In this document: in pieces, positions 1 to 10,129 of the stretch | Position numbering within the stretch: the first letter of the stretch is position 1 | Layout of the letters: each line of letters starts with the position of its first letter | NCBI RefSeq assembly: GCF_019880545.1 | Contig: NZ_JAINVW010000001.1 | Span: forward strand, 930,001-994,000 | Reading direction: 5' to 3' | DNA length: 64,000 nucleotides | From: Flagellimonas meishanensis | GTDB lineage: Bacteria; Bacteroidota; Bacteroidia; Flavobacteriales; Flavobacteriaceae | Translations under genes and position numbers: made by a program | The notes under the pieces: model-generated | Told to the model about the DNA's origin: nothing | What the model saw: only the letters and a program-made list of their open reading frames with translations | The model's database searches: none

Positions 1-2878
1 ATTCTTACAGACTGACTGTTCGAATCCTGAAATTGACAAAGCCTATCATGGCAATGGCAAGAAATTAGAAATCAGGGCCTATCCATCAAAAAATATCCAT
101 GCAAAGGTTTACATAGGTAAGTTCAAACCTGAAGACAGAGATTATGGCTTTGTTATTACAGGCTCAAGTAATTTCTCTGAATCCGGGTTGATTGCTAATA
201 GGGAATTCAATGTTGAATTGAGAAGTAAAAGAGATGTTTTATTCGCTGAAGACCAATTCAATAAATTATGGGCAGAATCTGTAGATATTTCTGAGGACTT
301 CGTTGATACCATTGAAAAGAAAACTTGGCTTAGCGAAAATATTACACCGTATGAGCTGTATTTAAAGTTAATCTACGAGTACTTAGAGGAAGATATTAAC
401 CTAGAAGATGAGTTTGACCCATTTTTACCTGAAGGTTTCATGAAGCTAAAATATCAAAGTCAAGCGGCTATTCAAGCAAAGAAAATATTAGACCGTTACA
501 ATGGGGTCTTTTTAGCTGATGTGGTTGGACTGGGTAAAACTTTTATAACAGCCTTATTGTTACAGCAAGTAATGGGTAAAACCTTGGTTATTTGTCCTCC
601 AGTATTGAGAGATTATTGGAAAGACTCTTTATTTGATTTCGGTATCAGAAGTTTCGAGGTTGAATCATTGGGTAAACTAGCTCATATTATCCGAAAGGGT
701 ACAGAACGTTATGATTATATAGTTGTCGATGAAGCCCATAGATTCAGAAATGAAGGGACTCAAGCCTATGCTGATTTATTGGAGATTTGCACAAACAAAA
801 AAGTTATTTTGGTTACAGCTACCCCACTTAACAATACCATCAGCGATATTTTTGCTCAACTTAAACTGTTTCAATCGCCAAAGAACTCTACAATTCCAGG
901 TGTTCCAAATCTTGAAAAGTATTTTGCGGGGTTGAGAACCCGTCTTAACAAAGTAGATAAGGCAGAACCAGAGTATAAGCTTCTCATAAAGGAAATATCA
1001 GATGATATTCGAAACAATGTATTACGATATGTAATGGTTAGGCGAACTCGGAATGATGTGATGACATATTTCAAAAAAGACATGCAGAAACAAGGTCTTG
1101 TTTTCCCTGTACTTAATGACCCAAATAAAATTGTGTATGAATATGAAGGCGACTTAGAGCATATTTTTAAATCTACGATACAGCAACTATTAGAGTTCAC
1201 ATATGCCAGATACACACCTTTACTTTACTACATAGGCAACAAACAGCTTACTGAGTTCGAGAAACAACAGCAGCGCAACGTTGGGGGCTTTATGAAGGGT
1301 ATACTAGTTAAACGATTAGAAAGTAGTTTCTACGCCTTTAGAAAGAGTGTGGATAGGTTTATTAAGTCTTATGAAAACTTTTTAAAGATGTATGAATCTG
1401 GTACAATCTACATAAGCAAAAAAGTTGATGTCTACGATTTGTTGGATAACGATGACCTTGACAGACTAGATGAATTAGTAAGTGAAGACAAAGCTCATAA
1501 ATACAAATCTGAAGATTTCACCAAAGACTTTATTACCAAACTAAATAAGGACCTGTCAATTCTAGAATATATCAGAGACCAGTGGACTACGGTTAATGAA
1601 GACCCTAAGTTAGAAAAGTTTGTAAGTGAGCTGAAATCTGATAAAACACTGAAAAATAAAAAGCTTGTCATCTTCACTGAATCCAAAGAAACTGGTGATT
1701 ATTTGTACGAAGCTCTTCTGGATGAATTTCCAGACCAAGTATTATTCTTTTCGAGCAAAGGTGGTAGACATACTAATAAAACATCAGTATCCAATCAAAC
1801 AGTTTCAAGAGACATTATTCAATGTAATTACGACCCCAATCGGAAAAAGTCAGAACAGGTCGATGAAATCAGATTTCTAATCACTACAGACGTACTAGCA
1901 GAGGGAATAAACCTGCATCGCTCTAATACTTTAATCAATTACGATTTACCTTGGAATCCTACAAGAGTATTGCAGCGTGCAGGTCGTGTTAACCGATTAG
2001 GTAGTGCCTTTCCTTTTGTATATATCTATAATTTCTTTCCTACAACGCAGTCTGATGTGCATTTGGGTCTGGAGACAAATATTACCAATAAAATTCAAAT
2101 GTTTCATGACATTTTGGGTGAGGATGCTAAATACTTAAGTGATGGTGAGGAGTTCGGAAGTCAAGAACTGTTCAATACGTTGAATAACAAAAAAGCCTAT
2201 TCTGGGGAAGATGAGGTTGGAGATTCAGAATTAAAGTATTTGGAAATCATAAGGGAAATACGAGACAAAAACCCTGACTTATTTGAACGTATTAAAACAT
2301 TGCCAAAAAAAGCACGGAGTGGGTTTAGAAGTGATGATTTAGAGGCTTTGCAAATGCTTACTTTTTTTAGAATAGGTAAGCTTAAAAAATTCTACCGTTT
2401 TCAGGGTGGTAAATCCACCGAAGCAACATTCTTTGATGCTGTACAAGAATTAGAATGCCACCCCAAAACAGCACGAGCTAAAGTACCTAGCAACTATTTT
2501 GAAATGTTGCAAACTAACCGAGCCAAATTCACTCTAGATACTACCATAAAAGAAGAAACAGGTGGTAATAGAGGTCGTTCTAATGCTAAATACATTGAAG
2601 ACCGAATCATAAAAGATAAGCTCTTTAAAAACTTCAAAGGCTTCACAGAATTAGACGAGGAATTTATAGAGGCAGTTAAAGCTACTCTCAAAGAGGGAAA
2701 AATGGCAAAAAAAACCGCTCAAATTGTAAAGAAAGAATTAGAGAAAGTCATTGAGCCACTACATGTCCTTCAAGTTTTAAGAAAATATGGACGTATTCAA
2801 ATGGGTATTAACAACCAAAACAATAATAAGTTCCAGAAAAGAGAAGTCATCCTCTCAGGATATATTACCAAAAGTTAG
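1..2878 (+). CDS. PLD-domain SNF2-type helicase (5' partial), defence operon gene 1
   Basis: The open frame runs in from before position 1, so the N-terminus is missing; an internal ATG at 188 is not the real start because the same frame is coding upstream. Residues read from base 2 show a phospholipase D HKD half-site: IHAKVYIG (bases 95-118) followed by GSSNFS (161-178). Next come superfamily 2/SNF2 motifs: Walker A GLGKT near 527, DEAH near 728, TATPLNN near 820, and motifs V/VI (TTDVLAEGIN, QRAGRVNRLG) near 1885-2000. Such proteins translocate on double-stranded DNA; the PLD part may be a nuclease or a DNA-binding module. It ends 2 nt before the methylase, so the genes are surely co-transcribed. 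Low-GC composition matches the next three genes and contrasts with the rest of the window. Confidence 0.9.
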   Translation, partial: FLQTDCSNPEIDKAYHGNGKKLEIRAYPSKNIHAKVYIGKFKPEDRDYGFVITGSSNFSESGLIANREFNVELRSKRDVLFAEDQFNKLWAESVDISEDFVDTIEKKTWLSENITPYELYLKLIYEYLEEDINLEDEFDPFLPEGFMKLKYQSQAAIQAKKILDRYNGVFLADVVGLGKTFITALLLQQVMGKTLVICPPVLRDYWKDSLFDFGIRSFEVESLGKLAHIIRKGTERYDYIVVDEAHRFRNEGTQAYADLLEICTNKKVILVTATPLNNTISDIFAQLKLFQSPKNSTIPGVPNLEKYFAGLRTRLNKVDKAEPEYKLLIKEISDDIRNNVLRYVMVRRTRNDVMTYFKKDMQKQGLVFPVLNDPNKIVYEYEGDLEHIFKSTIQQLLEFTYARYTPLLYYIGNKQLTEFEKQQQRNVGGFMKGILVKRLESSFYAFRKSVDRFIKSYENFLKMYESGTIYISKKVDVYDLLDNDDLDRLDELVSEDKAHKYKSEDFTKDFITKLNKDLSILEYIRDQWTTVNEDPKLEKFVSELKSDKTLKNKKLVIFTESKETGDYLYEALLDEFPDQVLFFSSKGGRHTNKTSVSNQTVSRDIIQCNYDPNRKKSEQVDEIRFLITTDVLAEGINLHRSNTLINYDLPWNPTRVLQRAGRVNRLGSAFPFVYIYNFFPTTQSDVHLGLETNITNKIQMFHDILGEDAKYLSDGEEFGSQELFNTLNNKKAYSGEDEVGDSELKYLEIIREIRDKNPDLFERIKTLPKKARSGFRSDDLEALQMLTFFRIGKLKKFYRFQGGKSTEATFFDAVQELECHPKTARAKVPSNYFEMLQTNRAKFTLDTTIKEETGGNRGRSNAKYIEDRIIKDKLFKNFKGFTELDEEFIEAVKATLKEGKMAKKTAQIVKKELEKVIEPLHVLQVLRKYGRIQMGINNQNNNKFQKREVILSGYITKS

Positions 2879-2880
2879 TT

Positions 2881-5800
2881 ATGGATAGAAATTCGGCTAT
2901 TAACCTTATTGATAAAACCTTTAATTCTGCATTTGATGAAGCACAATTCACCAACTTCATTCAAAACTTATTAAACGATTTTGAGATAAAACCATACAAA
3001 GCAAGCGGGAATACAATTTGGGAAGACCAACGTGACCATGTAAGCTATTATAAACGAATAGGTAAATATATTGACCCAGAAGGTGAACCATTGGATGTGC
3101 TCATTGTACAGGTAAAAAATGTATCCAAACTAGAAAGAGCACGCACGGCTTTAAGAAACTTCGTCATTAAACACCTCAACAATTTTGAGAAAGATTATGC
3201 ATTAGTGGCTTTCTACTCAAAGGAAGATGATGGTTATGATTGGCGTTTTTCTTTCATCAAAATGGAATACCAATCCTATTTGGATGAAGAAAAGCAAAAG
3301 GTAAAAATGCGCAAAGAGTTTACACCAGCGAAGCGATACTCTTTTTTAGTAGGGAAATACGAAAAATCATATACAGCAAAAGCTCAACTTCTACCACTAT
3401 TACAAAATATTTCTAATAACCCAACCATTTCAGAATTAAAAAAAGCCTTTAGTATTGAACGGGTTACAGACGAATTCTTTGAACAATACAAAAGCCTCTA
3501 TATAAAAGTCTATGAGTATTTTGAGAATGAAAATCTACCAATATTTCATGATGGTCAAATAGATGCATCTGGATTCACGAAAAAGCTGTTAGGGCAAATT
3601 GTATTCTTATATTTTTTGCAGAAAAAGGGTTGGCTTGGAGTACCTAAAAATGAAAGATGGGGTGCTGGTGACAAGCACTTTGTTCAGAAGTTATTTGTAA
3701 AAGCACAAGAGAATGGTCAGAACTTCTATAATGGATACTTACAATACCTTTTCTATGAAGCACTAGCGAAAGAGCGTGACAATAACAATTCGTTTTATCC
3801 AAGATTTAATTGTCGTATCCCATTTTTAAATGGTGGTCTTTTTGAAGCGCCCTATGACTGGGAAAACATCAGTTTCTCAATCCCAATGGGCCTTTTCAGA
3901 AACGATGAAAAAAATAAATCTGGTGATGTAGGTACAGGTATTTTGGATGTTTTCGACCGCTATAATTTTACCATAAAGGAAGACGAACCACTCGACAAAG
4001 AAGTAGCGGTTGACCCAGAAATGCTGGGGAAAGTCTTTGAAAATATGTTGGAGATTAAAGAGCGTAAAAGTAAAGGAGCGTTCTATACCCCTCGTGAAAT
4101 AGTCCATTATATGTGTCAGGAAAGCCTGATTCATTATTTAGATAATGTCTTGAATAAAGATGATATAGCAAGGGTGCCCAAAGATGATATTGAACAGTAT
4201 ATAAGAGAAGGTCATTTAGCTCTAGAGAATGATGTTAGAGTTGCGGAGAGAGGAGAAACCCGAACGTATAAATATCTATTACCTGAGAGTGTACGAAGGA
4301 ATGCCGATGTTATCGATGCGAAATTAACTGAAATACGAATTTGTGACCCTGCCATTGGTTCAGGAGCTTTTCCAGTTGGCTTATTACATGAATTGGTAAC
4401 CGCTCATTTGGTATTAAAACCACATTTAAGTTATTCTTATTTAGACCATAAATTAATTGAATTTGATTTTCATGAAAGAGAAAGTATAAATGAAAGTCGC
4501 TATGTATATCGTCTTAAAAAACACATTATTCAAAAAAGTATTTATGGGGTTGATATAGACCGTTCTGCGATTGACATAGCACGTTTGAGGCTATGGTTAT
4601 CACTAGTAGTCGATGAGGATGATTTAGAGCCTATTGAAACGCTACCTAACCTTGATTATAAGATTGTTTGTGGTAATTCAATTATTGGGTTACCAGAGCA
4701 AGGGGCGGATAGATATCCAACGCTAAAAGATGAGTTAGAAGAATTAAAGAAGCAATTTTATAATGAAACTAACGAGGAAGAAAAAAGATTTTTGCGCAGT
4801 CGTATAAATGAAAAGATTCATACCGTTTTACAAACGGCTGAAGATTTCGAAGGTTATTCAATCGATTTTGATTATCAACTATTTTTCTCCGAGGTTTGGA
4901 AAGAAAAAGGTGGATTTGACATTGTTATAGGTAATCCACCTTATGTACAAATTCAGAAATTTGACAAAGAAACTAAAGAAATATTCAAAAAACTTAAGTT
5001 CGAAACCCTATCTTCTACTGGGGACCTTTATGAACTTTTTTATGAAAAGGGAAATAACATATTAAGATTAGGCGGACATCTTTGTTATATCACTTCCAAT
5101 AAATGGTTAAGGGCTAATTACGGGACCTCAACGAGAAAGTATTTCTTGACCGAAACGAACCCTAAATTGTTGTTAGATTTCGGACAACGGATGGTTTTTT
5201 CGACAGCAATAGTTCATTCTAATATTCTTCTTTTTGAAAAAAACAGATTCAAAAATGAATTTAGGGGTTGTCAATTTGAGAATTCCAGTTTGGAATCGCT
5301 GGCAAGCTATTTTTCCGAAAACTTCATTCATTTAGACTATCTAAATGAAGATGTATGGTCTATCTCCAACCCTAGACTTATCAGAATCAAAAGTCGACTG
5401 ACATCTATCGGAACAAAATTGAGTGACTGGAAAATTAATTTTAGAAGAGGAATTTTAACTGGCTTCAATTCAGCTTTCATTATTGATGAGGAAACAAAAG
5501 AGAACCTTGTATTAACCGATTCAAAATCAAAAGAAATATTACACCCTATACTTAGAGGTAGAGATACTCGAAAATATTATTGTAATTATAAGAATCTTTA
5601 TGTAATTGGCACATTTCCAACGGTTAATATAGATATAAATGAATATCCCAGTATAAAAAATTATCTCTTGTCATTTGATAGAAGAAAATTAGAACAAAAT
5701 GGGATTACATATATCGATGATAATGGGGATAAAGTTAAATCGAGGAAAAAAACGAAACATCAGTGGTTTGAATTACAGGATTCAACTTCTTATTGGACTG

Positions 5801-6405
5801 AATTTGCAAAGGACAAAATAATATTCTCAGAGATAGTTTCTGAACCTCAATTCTACTATGACACAAAAGAATTCTACCCTGAAGCTAGTGCGTTCTTAAT
5901 TACTGGGCAAAATTTGAAATGGCTTATTGCTTTTCTTAATTCGGAACCGATAACTACTATATTTAGACTCTTTTTTGCAGGTGGGGAACTTGTTGGTAAG
6001 TATCGTTATAAAAAGGCTTTTTTAGCAAATTTACCTATTCCATTACCTAGACAGGAATATTTATTTGCTGTTGAACTCTTAGTTCATTACTTAACTTTTT
6101 ATAAAGGCTTATACAAAGACAAATCAAAGGAGAGTGCTATCTCTAATTATTATGAATTATTAATTGACGCACTCGTTTATGAAATATTATTTGCTGAAGA
6201 GTTTCAATTAGCGAGTAAAACCATATTGAATCACCTTGTAGACCTTAAACCAATTAATGACAAAATGAGCGATGAAGAAAAGTTAAGCATTATACAAAAT
6301 GAATACCAAAGATTATATCATCCAGACCATCCTATTCGGTATGCCATTGAAACTATTGAAAGTATAGAGGAAGTAAGAATTATTAAAGAAGCAAAAAAAC
6401 AATAA
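2881..6405 (+). CDS. Eco57I/TaqI-like N6-adenine DNA methyltransferase, defence operon gene 2
   Basis: An 1174-residue class I adenine methylase. Motif I DPAIGSGAF is at about residue 489 (S-adenosylmethionine binding) and the catalytic NPPY motif at about residue 685; GAFYTPREIVHYM upstream of motif I is typical of the Eco57I/PglX group. The roughly 450 residues after NPPY look like a TaqI-like target-recognition region. The N-terminal ~170 residues (DVLIVQVK, then an Arg/Lys-rich helix) are a separate domain; no PD-(D/E)XK nuclease motif could be recognised there with confidence. Expected role: modification of host DNA, marking self, or a regulated modification as in BREX PglX. It starts 2 nt after the helicase stop and ends 4 nt before the DUF262 gene. 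Confidence 0.92.
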   Translation: MDRNSAINLIDKTFNSAFDEAQFTNFIQNLLNDFEIKPYKASGNTIWEDQRDHVSYYKRIGKYIDPEGEPLDVLIVQVKNVSKLERARTALRNFVIKHLNNFEKDYALVAFYSKEDDGYDWRFSFIKMEYQSYLDEEKQKVKMRKEFTPAKRYSFLVGKYEKSYTAKAQLLPLLQNISNNPTISELKKAFSIERVTDEFFEQYKSLYIKVYEYFENENLPIFHDGQIDASGFTKKLLGQIVFLYFLQKKGWLGVPKNERWGAGDKHFVQKLFVKAQENGQNFYNGYLQYLFYEALAKERDNNNSFYPRFNCRIPFLNGGLFEAPYDWENISFSIPMGLFRNDEKNKSGDVGTGILDVFDRYNFTIKEDEPLDKEVAVDPEMLGKVFENMLEIKERKSKGAFYTPREIVHYMCQESLIHYLDNVLNKDDIARVPKDDIEQYIREGHLALENDVRVAERGETRTYKYLLPESVRRNADVIDAKLTEIRICDPAIGSGAFPVGLLHELVTAHLVLKPHLSYSYLDHKLIEFDFHERESINESRYVYRLKKHIIQKSIYGVDIDRSAIDIARLRLWLSLVVDEDDLEPIETLPNLDYKIVCGNSIIGLPEQGADRYPTLKDELEELKKQFYNETNEEEKRFLRSRINEKIHTVLQTAEDFEGYSIDFDYQLFFSEVWKEKGGFDIVIGNPPYVQIQKFDKETKEIFKKLKFETLSSTGDLYELFYEKGNNILRLGGHLCYITSNKWLRANYGTSTRKYFLTETNPKLLLDFGQRMVFSTAIVHSNILLFEKNRFKNEFRGCQFENSSLESLASYFSENFIHLDYLNEDVWSISNPRLIRIKSRLTSIGTKLSDWKINFRRGILTGFNSAFIIDEETKENLVLTDSKSKEILHPILRGRDTRKYYCNYKNLYVIGTFPTVNIDINEYPSIKNYLLSFDRRKLEQNGITYIDDNGDKVKSRKKTKHQWFELQDSTSYWTEFAKDKIIFSEIVSEPQFYYDTKEFYPEASAFLITGQNLKWLIAFLNSEPITTIFRLFFAGGELVGKYRYKKAFLANLPIPLPRQEYLFAVELLVHYLTFYKGLYKDKSKESAISNYYELLIDALVYEILFAEEFQLASKTILNHLVDLKPINDKMSDEEKLSIIQNEYQRLYHPDHPIRYAIETIESIEEVRIIKEAKKQ

Positions 6406-6409
6406 TTGA

Positions 6410-7807
6410 ATGGCATTTAATCCTAAATCAGAGTATATAATTACCCCTAAAGAAATCAGCATCAAAGATTTTTTTGACTACAGCGAAGACTATGTTACTA
6501 GACCGCCATATCAAAGGAAGGCTGTATGGAAACAAAAGAAAAAACAAGCACTTATGGATAGTTTGTTTCGAAGATATTACATACCGAAATTAGTAGTTCG
6601 GGAGGTAAGATTGGATGATAGTACTACTGTATTTGAAATAGTTGATGGTCAGCAACGGATAACAACAGTTCAAGATTTTTTTGATAATAAATACAAGCTG
6701 CCAAAAAGTTTAGCAGACCTCAGTAATGACTTAGCTGGAAAATACTACAAAGATTTGGGAACAGATGTTCGCAAGTTTATAGATAAGTCTTTAAAATACC
6801 AAGCAGACGTAATTAAGAATATCGATGAACCACAACATGTAGAACATCAAATCATTGCAACTGAAATATTTTGGCGTTTGCAACAAGGAGAAACCCTAAA
6901 CTATATGGAGGTTGCCCATGCACAATTGTCAAGCTTAACCAGAAACTTTATAGTAAAATATGCGGATGACCTGACATTTGATTATGATAAATATGAACCT
7001 GTAGATAGCAACCCTGATAAGATGCCCTTCTTCGAATTATTAAACGTAGATAATGACAGAATGAAACATCTTCAATTTATGGCAAGGTTCCTATTAATTG
7101 AAAAAAATGGTGGATATGCGGATTTAAGTGATAAAAAAATAACTGAATTCATTGAAGATTCTAAAACAACCAATGGCATTGGTGATTATTCTTATGAGAA
7201 TACCCATGAAGCAATTGCTGTTCGGAAAAACTTAAAAACGTTCTATGACATTTTTAAAGATGACCCGATGTTAGATGAATCAAACGGAATTAGGGAGTTT
7301 TCGGTCGAATACTTCATTATATCATGTTATATGCTTATCCGACATTTAAGAATGCATTACGTTCTAGATGAAGAAACTAAGAATGTGGTTAGAGAATTTA
7401 TTTATGCTTTTCATACACGTTGGAAGACCTACGAAGAAGCTGAAGATACAGATATGCTCACATTTAGTAACCGCAGACAGCAAGGAGAAAATGATTTGGA
7501 AGCAAGGGACAGAATAATGCGTCAAGTCTTTTTCGAATACTTACGTGACAACGATTTTGAAATAAAGGAGAAAGATGAAAATAGAGTGTTTTCAGAGTTA
7601 CAAAGAATTATAATTTACCGAAAAGGAAAAGGGCTATGTCAAGAATGTCTGAGAGAAGGTAAGCCTGAAAAAGAGGCAAGAGTAAGCTGGTCTAATTATC
7701 AAGCAGACCATGTTATTCCACATGCCAAAGGAGGACAGACTACTTTAGAAAATGCAGAATTATTATGTGCACACCATAATCAATCTAAAGGTGCAAAAGT
7801 GATTTAA
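6410..7807 (+). CDS. DUF262 (GmrS-like) - HNH endonuclease fusion, defence operon gene 3
   Basis: A 465-residue protein with an N-terminal DUF262 domain (PPYQRKAVW near residue 31; FEIVDGQQRITT with the DGQQR NTP-binding/hydrolysis signature near residue 79). A C-terminal HNH nuclease begins at CQEC (about residue 410), with DHVIPH near 434 and CAHHNQSK near 454; two CxxC/CxxH pairs likely hold a zinc. This is the architecture of single-chain GmrSD-type, modification-dependent enzymes and of several anti-phage nucleases. Placed between methylase and ATPase with 4-nt and 3-nt gaps, it is probably the DNA-cutting effector of the system, perhaps acting on modified phage DNA. The function is inferred from domains only. 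Confidence 0.88.
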   Translation: MAFNPKSEYIITPKEISIKDFFDYSEDYVTRPPYQRKAVWKQKKKQALMDSLFRRYYIPKLVVREVRLDDSTTVFEIVDGQQRITTVQDFFDNKYKLPKSLADLSNDLAGKYYKDLGTDVRKFIDKSLKYQADVIKNIDEPQHVEHQIIATEIFWRLQQGETLNYMEVAHAQLSSLTRNFIVKYADDLTFDYDKYEPVDSNPDKMPFFELLNVDNDRMKHLQFMARFLLIEKNGGYADLSDKKITEFIEDSKTTNGIGDYSYENTHEAIAVRKNLKTFYDIFKDDPMLDESNGIREFSVEYFIISCYMLIRHLRMHYVLDEETKNVVREFIYAFHTRWKTYEEAEDTDMLTFSNRRQQGENDLEARDRIMRQVFFEYLRDNDFEIKEKDENRVFSELQRIIIYRKGKGLCQECLREGKPEKEARVSWSNYQADHVIPHAKGGQTTLENAELLCAHHNQSKGAKVI

Positions 7808-7810
7808 GCC

Positions 7811-9631
7811 ATGAAAATCCAAAACATTACCATTAATAAATACAAAGCTTTTCAGCGTTCAGAAACTATCGCTGTTGGTGGTAAAAATGTCTTTATTTAC
7901 GGTGAAAATGGTAGTGGTAAAAGTTCTGTTTATTATGCTCTCAAAGATTTTTTTCAATCTAGTGTAGAGACAATTAAAATGGCAGACTTGCGCAATCTAT
8001 TTCTCAATGATGGGAACACAGACTGTTCTGTTGAGGTAGGATTTGATAATGGCAACTCATATTTTTTAAATGAATCTTCCAAGAATACTGCGATTACTAG
8101 TATCACGGATGCAAATAGATTAAAAAGCTTTCTTACTTATAAACATCTTTTGGGGGTACATAATTTTAAGTTGGATAATGAACTTAATATTTTCGATTTG
8201 GTTGTTGAAGGGGTTTTAAGACATTTTAGGTCACAAACAGTAACTGGTGGAATTGAATTAATAGAACTATGGAATGATGTTGTAAACGAAAGTAAAATAC
8301 CATATGGCCAAGGTAAATATTATCATGCTCGTCAAAAAAGAATCGCCATGGAAGAAAGAGCTATTAGATTCAATAACGCACTAGACCGTTTATTTTTCAC
8401 AGGTGGTAGTGATTATTTGGGACCAGCTGTAAATAATATATTAGCCAAATTATTCCCAGACCTTGAAATAAATTTTTTACGTCATAGAATAAATGTAGAT
8501 AACAAAGGCAAAATTTCAAAGCCTAAAATTGCATTACAGATAACTAGTGGCGGTATATCTTTAGACTCTCATCGACCTCATTTCTCCCTCAACGAAGCAA
8601 AGTTATCAGCGATTGCAATTGGTATTTTCTTAGGTACAATTGTAAGCCAATCTCGATTCTCTAAAGATATTAAAATTCTCTTCTTGGATGATATTTTAAT
8701 TGGATTGGATAACGAAAATCGATTGAAATTAATTCAACTATTAAAAGGGCCTGAATTTAGAGATTTTCAGATTTTTGTGACCACCTATGACAGACATTGG
8801 TACGAGGTGGCAAAGGTACAATTAAGTGATTGGAAGTTTCTTGAATTTTACAAGGGCGTTAATGGACCTGAAATTAATGATGACGTAAAAACAGATATTC
8901 AAAAGGCAGAGATATATAAGAATAGTTATGACTATCCAGCTGCTGCAAACTCTTTACGAAAAGAACTAGAGAAGACCTTAAAAGATAAACTCCCTGAAAC
9001 ATATTCTGTAAGTGAAGATGTAAAAGGGCTTTTGAAACCTCCTAGTTTGGAAACATTAATAAATAGGCTTAAGCTCTATTACAAAGAGGTTGATGTGGAT
9101 ATACCTGAAAAATTAATTGATGGACTAAAGGTCTATAAAACTATTTTATTAAATCCAATGTCCCACGATGATATCCAAAGTCCTATCTATAAGAATGATA
9201 TAGATGAAGCCTTTAAGGTTATTGATGATTTAAAAAAAATCAAACTTCCCTCAAAATTATTGGTGATTGAAAAAAATCAAATATTCAATATTAATTTACC
9301 AGCTATTTCATACGTCGCAGAAGTTATTTTAGCAAATAATGTATATAAGATAGATAATGATGGTACCATTACTTTCACCATTCCGGAGTTCATTTTTCTT
9401 AACTGGGAAAGGTTAGGCGTAAACTATGCAAAAATGACTGGAAATCCACCAGCAGCATATACCAAGTCAAAAAGGCTTGATATACTTAAAAGAAGCCCAT
9501 ATAAGCTAGATAAAATAATAGTCTCTATAAATAGGACTTACGATGAGCAGGGTCAACCGTTGATAACGGTATCTGATTTAAAGAATGCAATGAGTTGTGA
9601 GGGTAAGAATTTGACTCAGTTGATGATTTAA
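7811..9631 (+). CDS. SMC/RecF-like AAA ATPase, defence operon gene 4
   Basis: A 606-residue ABC-type/RecF-like ATPase. Walker A is GENGSGKS (residues 31-38); a signature-like segment FSLNEAKLSAIA lies near residue 258; Walker B ILFLDDILIGLD is near 290, followed by the H-loop region FVTTYDRHW. The insert between Walker A and the signature is short, so a long SMC coiled coil is absent. The C-terminal ~270 residues are not recognised. The gene starts 3 nt after the HNH gene and is the last of the operon. In related loci such ATPases act as sensors or loaders for a partner nuclease; that role here is inferred. Confidence 0.85.
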   Translation: MKIQNITINKYKAFQRSETIAVGGKNVFIYGENGSGKSSVYYALKDFFQSSVETIKMADLRNLFLNDGNTDCSVEVGFDNGNSYFLNESSKNTAITSITDANRLKSFLTYKHLLGVHNFKLDNELNIFDLVVEGVLRHFRSQTVTGGIELIELWNDVVNESKIPYGQGKYYHARQKRIAMEERAIRFNNALDRLFFTGGSDYLGPAVNNILAKLFPDLEINFLRHRINVDNKGKISKPKIALQITSGGISLDSHRPHFSLNEAKLSAIAIGIFLGTIVSQSRFSKDIKILFLDDILIGLDNENRLKLIQLLKGPEFRDFQIFVTTYDRHWYEVAKVQLSDWKFLEFYKGVNGPEINDDVKTDIQKAEIYKNSYDYPAAANSLRKELEKTLKDKLPETYSVSEDVKGLLKPPSLETLINRLKLYYKEVDVDIPEKLIDGLKVYKTILLNPMSHDDIQSPIYKNDIDEAFKVIDDLKKIKLPSKLLVIEKNQIFNINLPAISYVAEVILANNVYKIDNDGTITFTIPEFIFLNWERLGVNYAKMTGNPPAAYTKSKRLDILKRSPYKLDKIIVSINRTYDEQGQPLITVSDLKNAMSCEGKNLTQLMI

Positions 9632-9633
9632 TT

Positions 9634-9897
9634 TTAGATTCGCCAGTCCAAATCAATTATTTTTTCTGGTTCATCTTTTTCCATTGAAACTGGTTTAATT
9701 TTAGGCAAAACAAAAGGAGCCAGTTTTATTATAGCCTCAATTCTTTTTTCTGTAGATAGTTTATTTAAAAGTTCCGGAAGTTTATCAAGCTCATCTGAAA
9801 AGATGTTCTTCAATACAAATCTCATCTCATCAGAATATCTATTTGGAGTTCCTTTCTTCCTGCCTCCTATTTTCTTATGTCCTTTTTCGAATGGCAT
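9634..9897 (-). CDS. Small basic protein resembling a terminase small-subunit/DUF5681-type N-terminus
   Basis: 87 residues, convergent with the ATPase gene and separated from it by only 2 nt. The N-terminus FEKGHKKIGGRKKGTPNR is the Gly/Lys/Arg-rich start seen in phage terminase small subunits and DUF5681-like proteins; the rest is helical (LPELLNKLSTEKRIEAI). It could bind DNA. The low GC content is like that of the defence genes, so it probably arrived with them, perhaps as a phage or mobile-element relic. Whether it belongs to the defence system is unknown. Confidence 0.6.
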   Translation of the reverse strand: MPFEKGHKKIGGRKKGTPNRYSDEMRFVLKNIFSDELDKLPELLNKLSTEKRIEAIIKLAPFVLPKIKPVSMEKDEPEKIIDLDWRI

Positions 9898-10071
9898 TTT
9901 ATACTATTTCTTTACTACTATAGTATGTTCAATTATAATGTGGGATACTGTAATGCAGATTCATTTAGATCATTATACCTTGCATTATCTATTGAAACAC
10001 TTAATGTGTAGAGTTTACGGGTATCCTCTAAGAACTGGTTCGAGAATAGAACAGTTGGGGGAGCAAAACAA

Positions 10072-10112
10072 AAAAGCCTTTCGTATAATCGAAAGGCTTT
10101 TGCTTTTTTTTA
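10072..10112. terminator. Strong bidirectional hairpin terminator
   Basis: A perfect 12-bp stem (arms 10072-10083 and 10090-10101) with a 6-nt loop, flanked by A-rich sequence on the left and TTTTGCTTTTTTTT on the right. It can end the small lipoprotein gene on the minus strand (stop at 10130) and any plus-strand readthrough out of the defence island. Confidence 0.8.
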
Positions 10113-10129
10113 GGGCTGATTTTTATCGC

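Noticed and set aside
2881..3400. PD-(D/E)XK nuclease at the methylase N-terminus
   Set aside because: DVLIVQVK resembles the last strand motif, but no matching catalytic Asp/Glu arrangement could be made out.
10030..10066. tRNA-like 3' end (GGTTCGA followed by GGGGGAGCA) at the island edge, considered as an integration site
   Set aside because: No T stem of correct length or acceptor stem forms and no second copy was found; the window starts inside the island, so the other boundary cannot be tested.
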